Assembly: GCF_900176515.1 (NCBI RefSeq)
Contig: NZ_FWXV01000004.1
Span: 186,001 to 250,000, forward strand
DNA from: Kibdelosporangium aridum
GTDB lineage: Bacteria > Actinomycetota > Actinomycetes > Mycobacteriales > Pseudonocardiaceae
Length of the DNA stretch: 64,000 nucleotides
Direction: 5' to 3'
Shown here: piece after piece, positions 23,202-31,938 of the stretch
Position numbering within the stretch: the stretch's first letter is position 1
Layout: each line of letters opens with the position of its first letter
Notes under the pieces: model-generated
Told to the model about the DNA's origin: nothing
The model's input: the letters and a program-made list of their open reading frames with translations, nothing else
Database searches by the model: none
Position numbers and translations under genes: made by a program

Positions 23202-25396
23202 CGTTGCCTCCGCTTCCGGCCGATGCGTCCAGGTGCAACGACGGACTCTGGAGCAGTGCCTTCGGTCTGCTCTGGTGAGGCATTGCTTTCGTTGTCGGCC
23301 TCGTCTTTGGGTGTGACGGCTGGAGGCGGGGCGTAGTTGGCTCGCGCGGTTCGTCGGACCGTCTCCGGATCAGTGGTGGCTGCCGGTGGCGGCAACGTTC
23401 GTACCAGCGCCCAGCCGGACGGATGGCCGTCCGCTACGAGGTTGACGTAGGCGTGGTAGCGCGGCAGGGCCAAGAAGTCCTCCGTGGACAGATCGCGCGT
23501 CAGTTTGGCGGTATCACGCGCGTCCTCGAACTCGGTGGCGAATTGGATCTTGCTGCGGGCATTCATGTCGACCGCGGTCTTGAGCGTCGGTGGAAACTGG
23601 CTACGAAACTGGGCTGCTAAGAACCAGCCGACAGACAGCGACCTGCTGACAGCGAGCGCGTCGGCTAGCGACACAGGAAGATTCAGGAATCTGGGGGCCT
23701 CGTCGACGTACACCATGCCGGGCCGTTTGTTGGCGCCAGGCTCATTGGCGCGTTCTTGGGTTGCCTGCCAGAGATCGGCGATGATCAAGCTGCCGAGCAA
23801 AGACACGGTGCCTGGGCCAATGAGCCCTTCATTGAGCGGTACGAGCACAATCTTGTTGTCCCGGAACGTATCCCGCAGCCGGAACTTACCTGCGCGTTGA
23901 TCTAGCATGCGGATCACGGCAGGACGGAGCAGAAACTGGCGCAGCTTGTTCAGAGGCGCGGCGATGGCGGCAGCTTGGGCTTGTGGCGACTGGGCTTCGT
24001 ACCATGCCCAGAAGCCGGCCAGCGCTACGTCGCTCTTGACGCGGGCAATCTGCTTGCGTCGAAAGACTGGATCGGTTAGCAGCTTCGGGACGTCGATCAG
24101 GGTGGCGGGTTGTTTCGATGTGCTGGCACGAGCCAGCGTGCGCAGGCAAGCGGAGAAGATGTCGCTGGAGCGCGGTCCCCAGCCGTCGCTGAACACGGAT
24201 TCGAAGACCGCCAAGATGCCGTCAACCACGACATCGGGATCACGGCTGGTGACATCGAGCGGGTTGAAGCCGACGGGAACATCGTCACTGGCATCCAAGA
24301 TCACCACGTCGTTTAGACGATGTTCCGGAATGCGTTTGGTGATGTCGTCAATGAGCTGCTTCTTCGGATCGAGCACGGCGATCGGTCGGCCCGCCTCGAT
24401 GTCGGCAAGGATGAGGTTGAGCGCGACGGTGGTTTTGCCTGACCCGGACGGTCCATACGAGACGGTGTGGAACATCTGGTCGCTCGGGGCAATCCCGATA
24501 CGACGAGTGTCGCCCGGAGCCGCACTCTCGGCAAACACTCTGGGGCCAGTATGGACGGATGCGTGCGCTCTTAGAGGCTTCGGATGCGCGGCCGGCAAAC
24601 CTGGCAGATCTGCATCACCGAGCGGCCAGCCCAACATGCCTACGAGCTCCGCCACGCTTATGTGCAGCGGCCAACGCCAGGGCAATCGCACCTCGTTGAG
24701 ATGCTTCGGGTGTTGCCGGAGCAGGTCGATCTTGACCCCTGGAGATTGGGCGGTGGCGAGGCTACTAAGGAGCCCAACCATGAAGCGGTGCCGCCGATCG
24801 GTGTCAGAACTGGCGGCTCCCAGACGAATAGTGGCCGCGAACCCGCCCTGGGACAGGCGCTCTTTCATGCGGTTTCGTGTCTCGCTACTGGCTGGCCGTT
24901 GCCCGGCCGTGAGCGTCTCAAGTAACCCGACATCTGGTGCCGCGGCCTTTGGTGGAACAGCGCGCGGTGCCCGGCGCGGGCCGAGCACCACCTGCACGAC
25001 TTGGCTTTCGTCTGGGTGCATAGGTGTGGCTAACGCGGAGAGCAGTGCCCGGCTGGTGGCCTCGGCGGTGTCGCTAAGCAGCGGCAGCCCAGGGGGATGG
25101 ATATGAAGACGGCCCGCCACCTGGACGGCGGGGCGCGGTTCACGCTGACCCGGGTTTGGCGTGGTGAGAGCGCTGCCCGGGATGAGGTCGGCCAGCATGC
25201 GCCGCAGCGGATGGACGTCGGTGTTGCGAGAGCCGAGTAGGTGCCGCGTGCCGCTCTCGTCGGCCCATACCTCCATGACGATCCGTGGGGCGCCGCGATC
25301 CGCCGCCAGCCGGGCGAGGAATCGGGACACCGTGGCCGCGTCCAGAGGGCGAGGCAGATGCAGTGCCGAGAACACCAGACCGTCGATGCTAGGCAT
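23198..25396 (-). CDS. VirD4/HerA-like DNA-translocating ATPase
   Basis: A 732-residue protein that starts at ATG 25396 behind AGGAGGTGAGGCAC. The N-terminal ~300 residues are an element-specific domain. The motor domain has Walker A YGPSGSGKTT at about 313-322, Walker B GMVYVDEAPR near 558 and a sensor-like QFRSQFP near 596. It resembles type IV secretion coupling proteins and the HerA/FtsK superfamily. The basic tail RIGRKRRQR may bind DNA. It lacks predicted N-terminal membrane helices, unlike classical VirD4, so the adjacent membrane proteins may anchor it. It is probably the pump for element transfer. Confidence 0.85.
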   Translation of the reverse strand: MPSIDGLVFSALHLPRPLDAATVSRFLARLAADRGAPRIVMEVWADESGTRHLLGSRNTDVHPLRRMLADLIPGSALTTPNPGQREPRPAVQVAGRLHIHPPGLPLLSDTAEATSRALLSALATPMHPDESQVVQVVLGPRRAPRAVPPKAAAPDVGLLETLTAGQRPASSETRNRMKERLSQGGFAATIRLGAASSDTDRRHRFMVGLLSSLATAQSPGVKIDLLRQHPKHLNEVRLPWRWPLHISVAELVGMLGWPLGDADLPGLPAAHPKPLRAHASVHTGPRVFAESAAPGDTRRIGIAPSDQMFHTVSYGPSGSGKTTVALNLILADIEAGRPIAVLDPKKQLIDDITKRIPEHRLNDVVILDASDDVPVGFNPLDVTSRDPDVVVDGILAVFESVFSDGWGPRSSDIFSACLRTLARASTSKQPATLIDVPKLLTDPVFRRKQIARVKSDVALAGFWAWYEAQSPQAQAAAIAAPLNKLRQFLLRPAVIRMLDQRAGKFRLRDTFRDNKIVLVPLNEGLIGPGTVSLLGSLIIADLWQATQERANEPGANKRPGMVYVDEAPRFLNLPVSLADALAVSRSLSVGWFLAAQFRSQFPPTLKTAVDMNARSKIQFATEFEDARDTAKLTRDLSTEDFLALPRYHAYVNLVADGHPSGWALVRTLPPPAATTDPETVRRTARANYAPPPAVTPKDEADNESNASPEQTEGTAPESVVAPGRIGRKRRQR

Positions 25397-25625
25397 GTGC
25401 CTCACCTCCTGGCCGGGCGTTTTCCTTGGAGGTGTCCTTTGACCGGGACGCTTTGGCCGTGTGTTCCGCCTGCGCTTCGCGCTCTGCTTCGGCCATGGCG
25501 AGGCCGATGAGGGCTTTTGAGAGCTTGCCGATATCAACGGGGTCGCGGCGGACTCCGCGGACGGTGAAGCGGTGGTCTCCGTTTCGTTTGGTTCGGTCTC
25601 TATGCTTTCTTTTGCTTGCGGTCAT
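25389..25625 (-). CDS. Small basic/acidic protein upstream of the transfer ATPase
   Basis: A 78-residue protein with a strong site GAGGAGGTATCACTT before ATG 25625. It overlaps the ATPase start by 8 bases. The N terminus is Lys/Arg-rich (MTASKRKHRDRTKRNGDHRF), followed by VRGVRRDPVDIGKLSKALIG and a charged helix with alternating Ala, Glu and Lys. It could be a DNA-binding accessory or adaptor of the ATPase; I do not recognise a family. Confidence 0.72.
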   Translation of the reverse strand: MTASKRKHRDRTKRNGDHRFTVRGVRRDPVDIGKLSKALIGLAMAEAEREAQAEHTAKASRSKDTSKENARPGGEAHA

Positions 25626-25695
25626 AAGTGATACCTCCTCTCGTTTACACGACGATCTGAGTGCTGCTTGTAAACAGCGGCCTATTTCGCCACCA

Positions 25696-25724
25696 CTTAT
25701 GGACGATTTTGGTCAGAACGTCAA
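25696..25724 (-). promoter_or_regulatory. Candidate promoter within the mobilisation operon
   Basis: On the minus strand TTGACG (25724-25719) and CATAAG (25701-25696) are separated by 17 bases, upstream of the 78-aa gene. The 25626-25778 gap is AT-rich compared with its neighbours. It would give the ATPase part of the operon its own promoter. Confidence 0.4.
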
Positions 25725-25778
25725 TAATATTTGTTAATTCCACAACACTTTGCCACTGTTGACTGCAGCGCGGCGACG

Positions 25779-25991
25779 TCACCACCGCGAGCGTCTCCAC
25801 CGCACAATCGCGACAACGATCCAGCTGATTGCCATCAGCACGAAGCCGCCGATAAGCCAGGGCCAGATAGGGCGAAGGAACTCGATCGCGAGGTTCAGTG
25901 CGATGACGGCGCCGAGCAGCAGCAAGCTGGTGTGGAAGATCCATGGAACTGGATTCGTCACCGGCGATTCCGACTTCTTGTTGCTACTCAT
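25779..25991 (-). CDS. Small two-helix membrane protein
   Basis: A 70-residue protein with two membrane segments (about 17-37, WIFHTSLLLLGAVIALNLAI, and about 43-63, WPWLIGGFVLMAISWIVVAI) and a basic C terminus RWRRSRW. It is translationally coupled to the methyltransferase by ATGA. It could be an entry-exclusion or anchor protein for the transfer apparatus. No family recognised. Confidence 0.7.
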   Translation of the reverse strand: MSSNKKSESPVTNPVPWIFHTSLLLLGAVIALNLAIEFLRPIWPWLIGGFVLMAISWIVVAIVRWRRSRW

Positions 25992-26596
25992 CGCGGCTCA
26001 CCGTGCCCACGGCTCTGTACCGCGACGTCACTTGGCACCGGATAGCCAGGAACGACGATGTCGCTGTCCACGGCGTTGCCCCATACCGACCAACCACGGG
26101 TGCTGGGCGGGCGCCTGCGGGCGAACAGCTCCAGGTAGGGGCCGCTAGAGACGCGCTCGATGAGGGCGTACTGCTCTTCCGGCTTGTGCGAATGATGTTG
26201 CACGGGTGCGTTGAACCACGTCGGCTGCGAGCGGAAGTTGACTGGGGCCTTTCCGCGGGTGGCGAGCAGCAAGTGCTCTGTGGTGTTTCGCAGATACTGC
26301 CCAAGTCCGAGCCTGAATTTGATCCAGGTCAAGGGCGAACGAACCGTAAAACCCCAGGCCTCGGCCACGTCGTAGCCGTCGCGAAGCGTGGCGTTGGTGA
26401 CCCAGAGCCACAAATGGCTATTGTCGGCTGCGAGGTCACGGATGGGCATTTCCTTGATGCGCTCCAGGCTCATGAGCCGGTAGTGCTGCTCGGCACCACG
26501 AGCACCCTTCTGTTGGATATCCCATGGGGGATCGGCCAGGATGGTGCGGAACTTTGTAGTGGTAGTGCCCTGAGCTGGAATGACCTCCTTAGACAT
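25988..26596 (-). CDS. MT-A70 family adenine N6-methyltransferase
   Basis: A 202-residue protein with the catalytic DPPW motif (RTILADPPWDIQQKG at about 18-32), the helical LERIKEMPIRDLAADNSHLW segment and LLLATRGKAPVNF. It has the full MT-A70 core without extra domains. Relatives in phages and mobile elements modify DNA adenine and can protect against host restriction. It lies between the VWA gene and the small membrane protein. The start (ATG 26596) is preceded by AGGAGGACAAC. Confidence 0.9.
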   Translation of the reverse strand: MSKEVIPAQGTTTTKFRTILADPPWDIQQKGARGAEQHYRLMSLERIKEMPIRDLAADNSHLWLWVTNATLRDGYDVAEAWGFTVRSPLTWIKFRLGLGQYLRNTTEHLLLATRGKAPVNFRSQPTWFNAPVQHHSHKPEEQYALIERVSSGPYLELFARRRPPSTRGWSVWGNAVDSDIVVPGYPVPSDVAVQSRGHGEPR

Positions 26597-26673
26597 GTTG
26601 TCCTCCTTTTCTTCGTCCCGGGGTTAGCCGGGAGGTCGCCCTTAGTTATGGAGCGGCGCGAGCTAAATAGGAA

Positions 26674-26721
26674 CCATCGGCTCGCCCGAATGTTCGGGCG
26701 AAGATTCGAGTGAACCGATGG
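26674..26721. terminator. Hairpin downstream of the VWA gene
   Basis: A perfect inner stem CGCCCGAA-TG-TTCGGGCG (26683-26700) sits inside outer arms CCATCGG and CCGATGG. It lies in the 207-base gap between the VWA gene and the methyltransferase (26597-26803) and could be a leaky terminator or RNA-processing site that lowers downstream expression. Confidence 0.5.
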
Positions 26722-26803
26722 GCGGTTGCCTCTGTTTTGAGCGTGGGTTGTGGCGTGGCAAGAACCAGCAGAAATGAGTTGTGGAATTTACGACGACCAG
26801 CTG

Positions 26804-27508
26804 CTACGTCGCCACGTGACTGCCTGGTCGGTGCGTTACCAGGCTGGCAAACAGCGCCCGTGCTACGGCACCGGGCGAGTCGGAACGGTCGATGTGAGTG
26901 ATCGAAACCTGCCCATCGAGTTCCGCCGGCGTCACGCAGCTGCCGAGCACCACGAGGTGCACCTCGCCGGCGAAGTCCTCCAGGCCGCGAAAGACCCTGC
27001 TGGGATCGCGGTCAAGCAGCAAGAGATCGCTGAAGATCACCAGTGTTGCTGCGTGTTGTGGGCATGATTCGGCAAACGCCGCCGCCCGCCTTAGGCTGGG
27101 GCCGAGTTCGCTTGAACCGGCCGCGCCCTGCGGGACACATAGGCTGCGGCTGAGACGTCGCATCCCGTTTCGTGTAAGGGAAACCGGCCCGACGTCGCCG
27201 CGTGGCGTGTCAAAGTGGAGCAGCGCGGCCAGCTCCCGGCGCGATCCTCGTCGGGCCACCACCGTGAGGGCTCGCCGGGCTTCGGCATACCGATTCGACA
27301 GCGGGTCGTTGCCGGTCGAACCGGTGACGGAGTACGAATCGTCGAAGATGGCGATCAGCAGCGTCGGCACCGGCGCCGGCTGGCCTGGATCGCCGAGAAC
27401 ATATCCGCCGCTGGTCGAATGGGCTACTTCTTGGTCCGTCTTGCTTGTGGGTCCGAGCAAGTGACTGGACAGCAAGGTGCTTGGAAGAAGTCCGTCGTGT
27501 CGGTTCAT
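26804..27508 (-). CDS. VWA-like (von Willebrand factor A) protein
   Basis: A 234-residue protein. After a polar N terminus, the core begins TLLIAIFDDSYSVTGSTGND, containing a DxSxS-type MIDAS motif (DDSYS), and continues with strands and helices of a Rossmann-like VWA fold (AATLVIFSDLLLLDRDPSR, EVHLVVLGSCVTPAEL). VWA proteins bind partners through a divalent metal ion. Its ATG overlaps the four-TM protein stop (ATGA). The lipoprotein two genes upstream has a similar motif. Confidence 0.65.
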   Translation of the reverse strand: MNRHDGLLPSTLLSSHLLGPTSKTDQEVAHSTSGGYVLGDPGQPAPVPTLLIAIFDDSYSVTGSTGNDPLSNRYAEARRALTVVARRGSRRELAALLHFDTPRGDVGPVSLTRNGMRRLSRSLCVPQGAAGSSELGPSLRRAAAFAESCPQHAATLVIFSDLLLLDRDPSRVFRGLEDFAGEVHLVVLGSCVTPAELDGQVSITHIDRSDSPGAVARALFASLVTHRPGSHVAT

Positions 27509-28605
27509 GCCGCACCACCGCGCCGCGGTCGCCTCCCGATAACCCCGCTCTGTTCGCCCACCGGGTAGCCGTGACCAAGGACGTGTGGATTCTGACGCTG
27601 CACCCGCCAGGACAGCGACTCCACCCGCTTCCCTGCGGCCTGGCCGCGCAGCTGATACTCGGCCTGAATGGAGCGGGCTGCTTCCTCGGCCTCCGCCTGT
27701 CGCTTCGGTGCTGCCGACGACGCCAGCTGTAGATACCGTTTTTCCACTTGTCCGACACGCTTTTCGGCTGTGGCAAGGAAGTCCGCCACCTCGTCGGCTG
27801 CTGAGTACCCGAGAAGCAGGGAACCGATCGCCGTCGCCGCAGCGAGCAGGCCGAAGGTGAGACCCGCCTCGTTGCCCTCGATGCTGCTGCGCAGCGCGAA
27901 GATGGCCACCATCACCAGGGCCGCGACGACTCCCGATAGCAAGCCGATGAGCTTGACGATGCCGATGCCCTTGTCAGCGCCGGTGAACAGGCGCCGGTAG
28001 CGCTGTTCGTCCTGGGATAACGACTCCGGATCACGCTGGCGAGCGCGTGCCATCCGGATGTCTTTGAGCTCTGATCCGACCAGACCGGCACAGGCCGCAG
28101 CCACACCCGACGCGAGTGCTTGACCGAAGGCGATGTACGGCACATCGCCATTGACCACAGCTGCCGACCAGACGCCGGCGGTGTCACCGAAGATCAGGAT
28201 TGGCCAACAGATCCAGTACCTGACTTTCGCGCCTGGCTCTCTCCGGACGTACGGACCCAACACTGCGGCTGCGTGCTGGTGGTCGGCGTGAGCCGCAGTT
28301 ACTGCCTTCTCGGTTTCGGCGAGCAACTCGTCGATGGCCGAGGTTGTCGGGGAAAGACCTTTGGCCTGCATTTGGTGTGGCCGTGCCTCGCGCTCACCCT
28401 CGGCCGGCCAGACCAGCTCCTGCTCATCGGCCAGGGCATGGTGTTCCTGCTCGACGTAGGTCACGCCGACATTCGCCGGCCGCGGTTGCGCAGTCGCTTG
28501 GTTGATCAGCGGAAGCGTGGTGGTGTCGGCTTCTCGCGTCCACAGATCTACCGATTGCTGTGGATAGTGGTGTCGCTTCGGCTCCTTGCCGAACACCAAG
28601 CTCAC
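27505..28605 (-). CDS. Four-TM membrane protein with coiled-coil tail
   Basis: A 366-residue protein that starts at GTG 28605, overlapping the lipoprotein stop (GTGA). About 80 residues of polar N terminus are followed by four hydrophobic segments (near 130-150, 157-180, 220-245 and 255-278) and a long charged helical tail (FLATAEKRVGQVEKRYLQLA). It could be the membrane platform for the two VWA proteins. No family recognised. The flanking genes link it to DNA transfer. Confidence 0.68.
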   Translation of the reverse strand: MSLVFGKEPKRHHYPQQSVDLWTREADTTTLPLINQATAQPRPANVGVTYVEQEHHALADEQELVWPAEGEREARPHQMQAKGLSPTTSAIDELLAETEKAVTAAHADHQHAAAVLGPYVRREPGAKVRYWICWPILIFGDTAGVWSAAVVNGDVPYIAFGQALASGVAAACAGLVGSELKDIRMARARQRDPESLSQDEQRYRRLFTGADKGIGIVKLIGLLSGVVAALVMVAIFALRSSIEGNEAGLTFGLLAAATAIGSLLLGYSAADEVADFLATAEKRVGQVEKRYLQLASSAAPKRQAEAEEAARSIQAEYQLRGQAAGKRVESLSWRVQRQNPHVLGHGYPVGEQSGVIGRRPRRGGAA

Positions 28606-29441
28606 CGACCTGCAGTGGCGTAGTCGCTGACTGCGGTGCAAGAGGCGGCATGCGTTCGCTCGCAAAGCCGCTGGAAGTAGTGCACCAGGCCTTCCGCTAG
28701 CGCGGACGGCGGTGCGCCTTCGGCCACTCGGCCGAGTCCGGCCACGGTGACGGAAGCTCCCGGCAATTTGGGCACCGTGACCTTGTCGGCCAGCATCTCG
28801 GCTTCTTGCTTGCTCAGCGGCCGAGCACCAAGGTCAACGCCAACGTTTTGAATACCGTCGCTCATGATCGACAAGTCCAGGCGGTAACTGCCACCGAGCT
28901 GCTGGATCCATTCGGCTGCCAGCCGGTACTGGGCGTGAATATCGCTGCCGGTCTGGGGCAGGGCCTGGACCGCCGGGCCGTAGCCGGATCGCACCTTGTC
29001 CATGACACCGGTGACGGCTTCAGGTACGCGCTTCAGCCTGGCGTTGTCCGTCGCGCCGTCCTGCTTCAACAAGCCGTCGAACAACAAGCTCGTGGCTGCA
29101 CTGCTAGACGAAAACGCCTGGACTCGAAGGTATCCGGAGCACACGGCCGTGCGCGTGGCGATCGACTCGATGGCAATCATCCGTTCGGCCGTGATGGCGT
29201 TCGAGGCGCTGGAGCCGGTGCCGTCCAGCAGCACCAGTGAGGCGGGCGGTGCGGCCGGATCGCAGGTGGCGAGGATGGCTTGGTTGTCGCCGAGTTCGCC
29301 CCGTCGGGACGACGTGCCGCTGCTGCATGCGGCCAGCAACAGGATGACGATCAGGATGGCGGCATAGACCCAGAGCCGACACTTGAAACGACGCAGGTCT
29401 GCGGAGTGAGAGATAGATATGCGCGGTTCCTTTTTAGACAT
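28602..29441 (-). CDS. VWA-like lipoprotein
   Basis: A 279-residue protein that starts at ATG 29441 behind CGGAGGTGCTCC. It has a basic N region, a hydrophobic core and the lipobox LLLAACSS (Cys at about 39), so it is probably anchored outside the membrane. The mature part contains SLVLLDGTGSSASNAITAER, a DGTGS variant of the MIDAS motif, and further VWA-like strands (YRLDLSIMSDGIQNVGVDLG). The pair with a cytosolic VWA gene and a four-TM protein is unusual. It is the first gene of the leftward operon. Confidence 0.72.
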   Translation of the reverse strand: MSKKEPRISISHSADLRRFKCRLWVYAAILIVILLLAACSSGTSSRRGELGDNQAILATCDPAAPPASLVLLDGTGSSASNAITAERMIAIESIATRTAVCSGYLRVQAFSSSSAATSLLFDGLLKQDGATDNARLKRVPEAVTGVMDKVRSGYGPAVQALPQTGSDIHAQYRLAAEWIQQLGGSYRLDLSIMSDGIQNVGVDLGARPLSKQEAEMLADKVTVPKLPGASVTVAGLGRVAEGAPPSALAEGLVHYFQRLCERTHAASCTAVSDYATAGR

Positions 29442-29485
29442 GGAGCACCTCCGATTAGTTGTCTTTGGGTGTGGTGGCAGAGTGA

Positions 29486-29836
29486 TCAACACCTACCGGG
29501 GCAAGCGGTCCTACTTGTGTTCATTGGGCGAGTTCGGTCTGCGCCGTCGATCAGCCGCTTCGGTTTGCGAAGCAAGTTCTGTTCGCGCCGAGCTCGGCGT
29601 CGTTCTTTCACTGGATGCAGCGCAGGTTCTGCGACGGGTGCGGTCTGCGTGTGGTGCAGAGTCCTTGCGAGGGCCGCGAGCTTCCGCCTGCGGCTCTCGA
29701 TCTGGCGCCGTTCGCGAATGCGAACGACCTTGGTATAGCGGGTCCGGGGCACGGAAGCCCTCCTTGACGTGCTGGGGCGGATCGAGATGAGGTCGGCTGC
29801 TTCGCCGACGCTGTGCAAACTCTCCATCCGAGGCAC
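29486..29836 (-). CDS. Possible Arg-rich small protein
   Basis: A 116-codon frame starting at GTG 29836 and divergent from the STAND gene. It opens VPRMESLHSVGEAADLISIR, recalling a short HTH, and then becomes extremely Arg-rich (RTRYTKVVRIRERRQIESRR). No good ribosome site is seen. It could be real, or a by-product of the reverse strand. Confidence 0.35.
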   Translation of the reverse strand: MPRMESLHSVGEAADLISIRPSTSRRASVPRTRYTKVVRIRERRQIESRRRKLAALARTLHHTQTAPVAEPALHPVKERRRARREQNLLRKPKRLIDGADRTRPMNTSRTACPGRC

Positions 29837-29854
29837 GCTGTAAAATGAGCGCAG

Positions 29855-29880
29855 ACTGAGCGAGTTCTGCGAACTGAGCG
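29855..29880. promoter_or_regulatory. Small palindrome upstream of the STAND gene
   Basis: AGTTC-TGC-GAACT is flanked by direct repeats ACTGAGCG, with a TAAAAT -10-like hexamer just before (near 29840). It is a candidate operator controlling the ATPase. Confidence 0.35.
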
Positions 29881-29896
29881 GGAAAGGCCAGGAGTC

Positions 29897-31756
29897 GTGG
29901 AGCGACAGGCTGAGACCGACGACCTCAGCTCGCTCGAGGCTGAGTTACACACCTGGCGCAAGACGCCGTTCGACCGGCTGCTGACCCGTCGGCCTCCCTT
30001 CCAGCTGACAGCGCTCACTGAAGTCGCAGCGCAGGCACGTGGTGTTGGGCGAGAACAGATCCGACTCCAAGACATCCGAGCAACGCTCGTTGCGGTTGTT
30101 GCAGCAGTTGAGCAAGCACGTCCGGCTGCTCCGGCGCGAGCGCCTGCAGGTGCGATCTGCAGTCCGGGGATCATCCGGGAAGTCTTCGGCTTGACTAATG
30201 CCTCCGAGAACGCCAGTACGCAGGCACGCGAGGAACTGGCCGGACGGACTGTGACCCCAGAGCTCAGTTGGCATACGATTCGCAAGCACCGCAAGGCGTA
30301 TGTTGATCAACTCGCCTTCTGGATCCGTTCGCCGCAGTCGACGCCGGAGCGCCCGACGATCACCGGTAGCACACCGCTTCGCTCGATCCCACGTTCGACG
30401 GACCTTGCTTGGCTGCACACGACGTACCGAAACCTGATGGCAGACAACGGTGGACTGTTTCTGCTCTGGGGGCTAGACGGCATGGGCAAGTCCACATTGG
30501 CTCGTCGTTTCGCTAACCAAGTTGGGACGCCCGAAGTCACAGGCTTCATACGACTGGGGCGTCGCGGCCTCTACGAACGTGACATACGCCAGGTGTTGTC
30601 GCGTGAAGGCGTCGACGACAGCCCACTGTCCGATGAGCAGTGCATCGCTCGTTTTCGCGCAGTTGCCGCCCGGTTCAACGCCATCCGCCTGTTGGTGCTT
30701 GACGACGTGCGTACGGAAGAGAACATCCACATGTTGCTTCCACACGGCAGCAACATCCCTGTCCTGATCACCGCTTCCACACGTCCGACGTTTGGCAACG
30801 AATGTGACAGCACCCCACCACCGGCCCGGCTGATCACCGGGGTGCCTGACGAAGACGTCCGAACCTGGTTACGCGACCAACTCAAGGATGTCACGGCGTT
30901 GACCGAGGAGACCCTCGACGGACTCACCTCGGTCCTCGGAGGGCATGCTGAGGCGATTCACCTCGTTGTTCGCTACCTTAAGAGCGACAACGCCATGAGC
31001 CCTGAAGACCTGCTGGAAGACATCTCCAGGCGCACACAGCATGCCCTGCACGACCTCGCGGAGCTTGGGGAAGTACCACGGAGCCTGTCGGTTATCGTGG
31101 AGGGACTTTATGAAGCGGTCCGAGACGATCCAATGGCGAGCGCCATCTTGGCGAGCATCGTCTGGACGCACAGCGGCGGTGAACGCCCACGAGACCTTGT
31201 CGTGGAGATCGCTGGACATCTCGCTGGTCGACCAAGTCCGATAGAGCTGCAAGCCGCCGTGCACCGTCTCGAACGCCTTGGCCTAGTTACACAGACAGAG
31301 ACGTCACTGGCCGTTCCGAGGCTCACCGCGCGGATCCTGCGTGATCTGTTGATCGGCGACCAAGAGCGCGTTCTCCTGGCGTACGAGCGAGCGATTGCAG
31401 AGCCTCCGGTGGTTGGAAGCCGCAGCACGCTGCTGGAGATTCTCAGGCACGAGTATCAGTTTCTGGCGCCGCTTCGCCCCGGGTTGGCGCAAGCGCTCTC
31501 TAACGCACACACACCGCTGCCCGTGCTGCTCCCGCTCGATGACACGATGTGGGCGCTGTTCATGACCGATGGAGCCGACAACCGCCGAGTGACGCTGTAC
31601 CGTGCAACCAAGCGATCATTGCTCTATCTGGACCACGAATCGTTTAGGTGGCAACCTCTAGCAGGCGGTTGCGAGGACGAGATCCTTGAACTTCTAAGTC
31701 AGGTGTATCCGACTATTTCAACGTGTTGGGCACAGGTAACTGGCTACAGAGCATAA
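29897..31756 (+). CDS. NB-ARC/STAND-type ATPase
   Basis: A 619-residue protein. The N-terminal ~150 residues are helical and specific to it. The P-loop domain has Walker A WGLDGMGKSTLARRFA at about 190-205, Walker B RLLVLDDVR near 265 and a sensor-like LITASTRPTF near 293, followed by helical/winged-helix regions. No tetratricopeptide or WD repeats are visible; the C-terminal ~200 residues are of unknown type. STAND proteins are switches in signalling and in bacterial antiphage defence. Here no obvious effector domain is fused. It converges on the DUF2690 membrane protein. GTG 29897 has AGGCCAGGAG upstream. Confidence 0.82.
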   Translation: MERQAETDDLSSLEAELHTWRKTPFDRLLTRRPPFQLTALTEVAAQARGVGREQIRLQDIRATLVAVVAAVEQARPAAPARAPAGAICSPGIIREVFGLTNASENASTQAREELAGRTVTPELSWHTIRKHRKAYVDQLAFWIRSPQSTPERPTITGSTPLRSIPRSTDLAWLHTTYRNLMADNGGLFLLWGLDGMGKSTLARRFANQVGTPEVTGFIRLGRRGLYERDIRQVLSREGVDDSPLSDEQCIARFRAVAARFNAIRLLVLDDVRTEENIHMLLPHGSNIPVLITASTRPTFGNECDSTPPPARLITGVPDEDVRTWLRDQLKDVTALTEETLDGLTSVLGGHAEAIHLVVRYLKSDNAMSPEDLLEDISRRTQHALHDLAELGEVPRSLSVIVEGLYEAVRDDPMASAILASIVWTHSGGERPRDLVVEIAGHLAGRPSPIELQAAVHRLERLGLVTQTETSLAVPRLTARILRDLLIGDQERVLLAYERAIAEPPVVGSRSTLLEILRHEYQFLAPLRPGLAQALSNAHTPLPVLLPLDDTMWALFMTDGADNRRVTLYRATKRSLLYLDHESFRWQPLAGGCEDEILELLSQVYPTISTCWAQVTGYRA

Positions 31757-31938
31757 GGGCTGTAGCTGCCTAGATCCGTCCGCTCACCATGCCCAAAAGG
31801 CTCGAAACATACTTTACGTCAAGAGAGTCGGAGTGGTTACCATTCCGAGCTACGCTCACGTCGATGATGCGGTTTATCCCGCTCCTTGTGAGCGGGCGTC
31901 AACTTATGCCACCTACCTGCTTCGCGGTGGTGCAAGCA

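Noticed and set aside
29486..29836. Arg-rich frame as a DNA-binding protein
   Set aside because: No ribosome site and no recognisable fold; kept only as a low-confidence feature.
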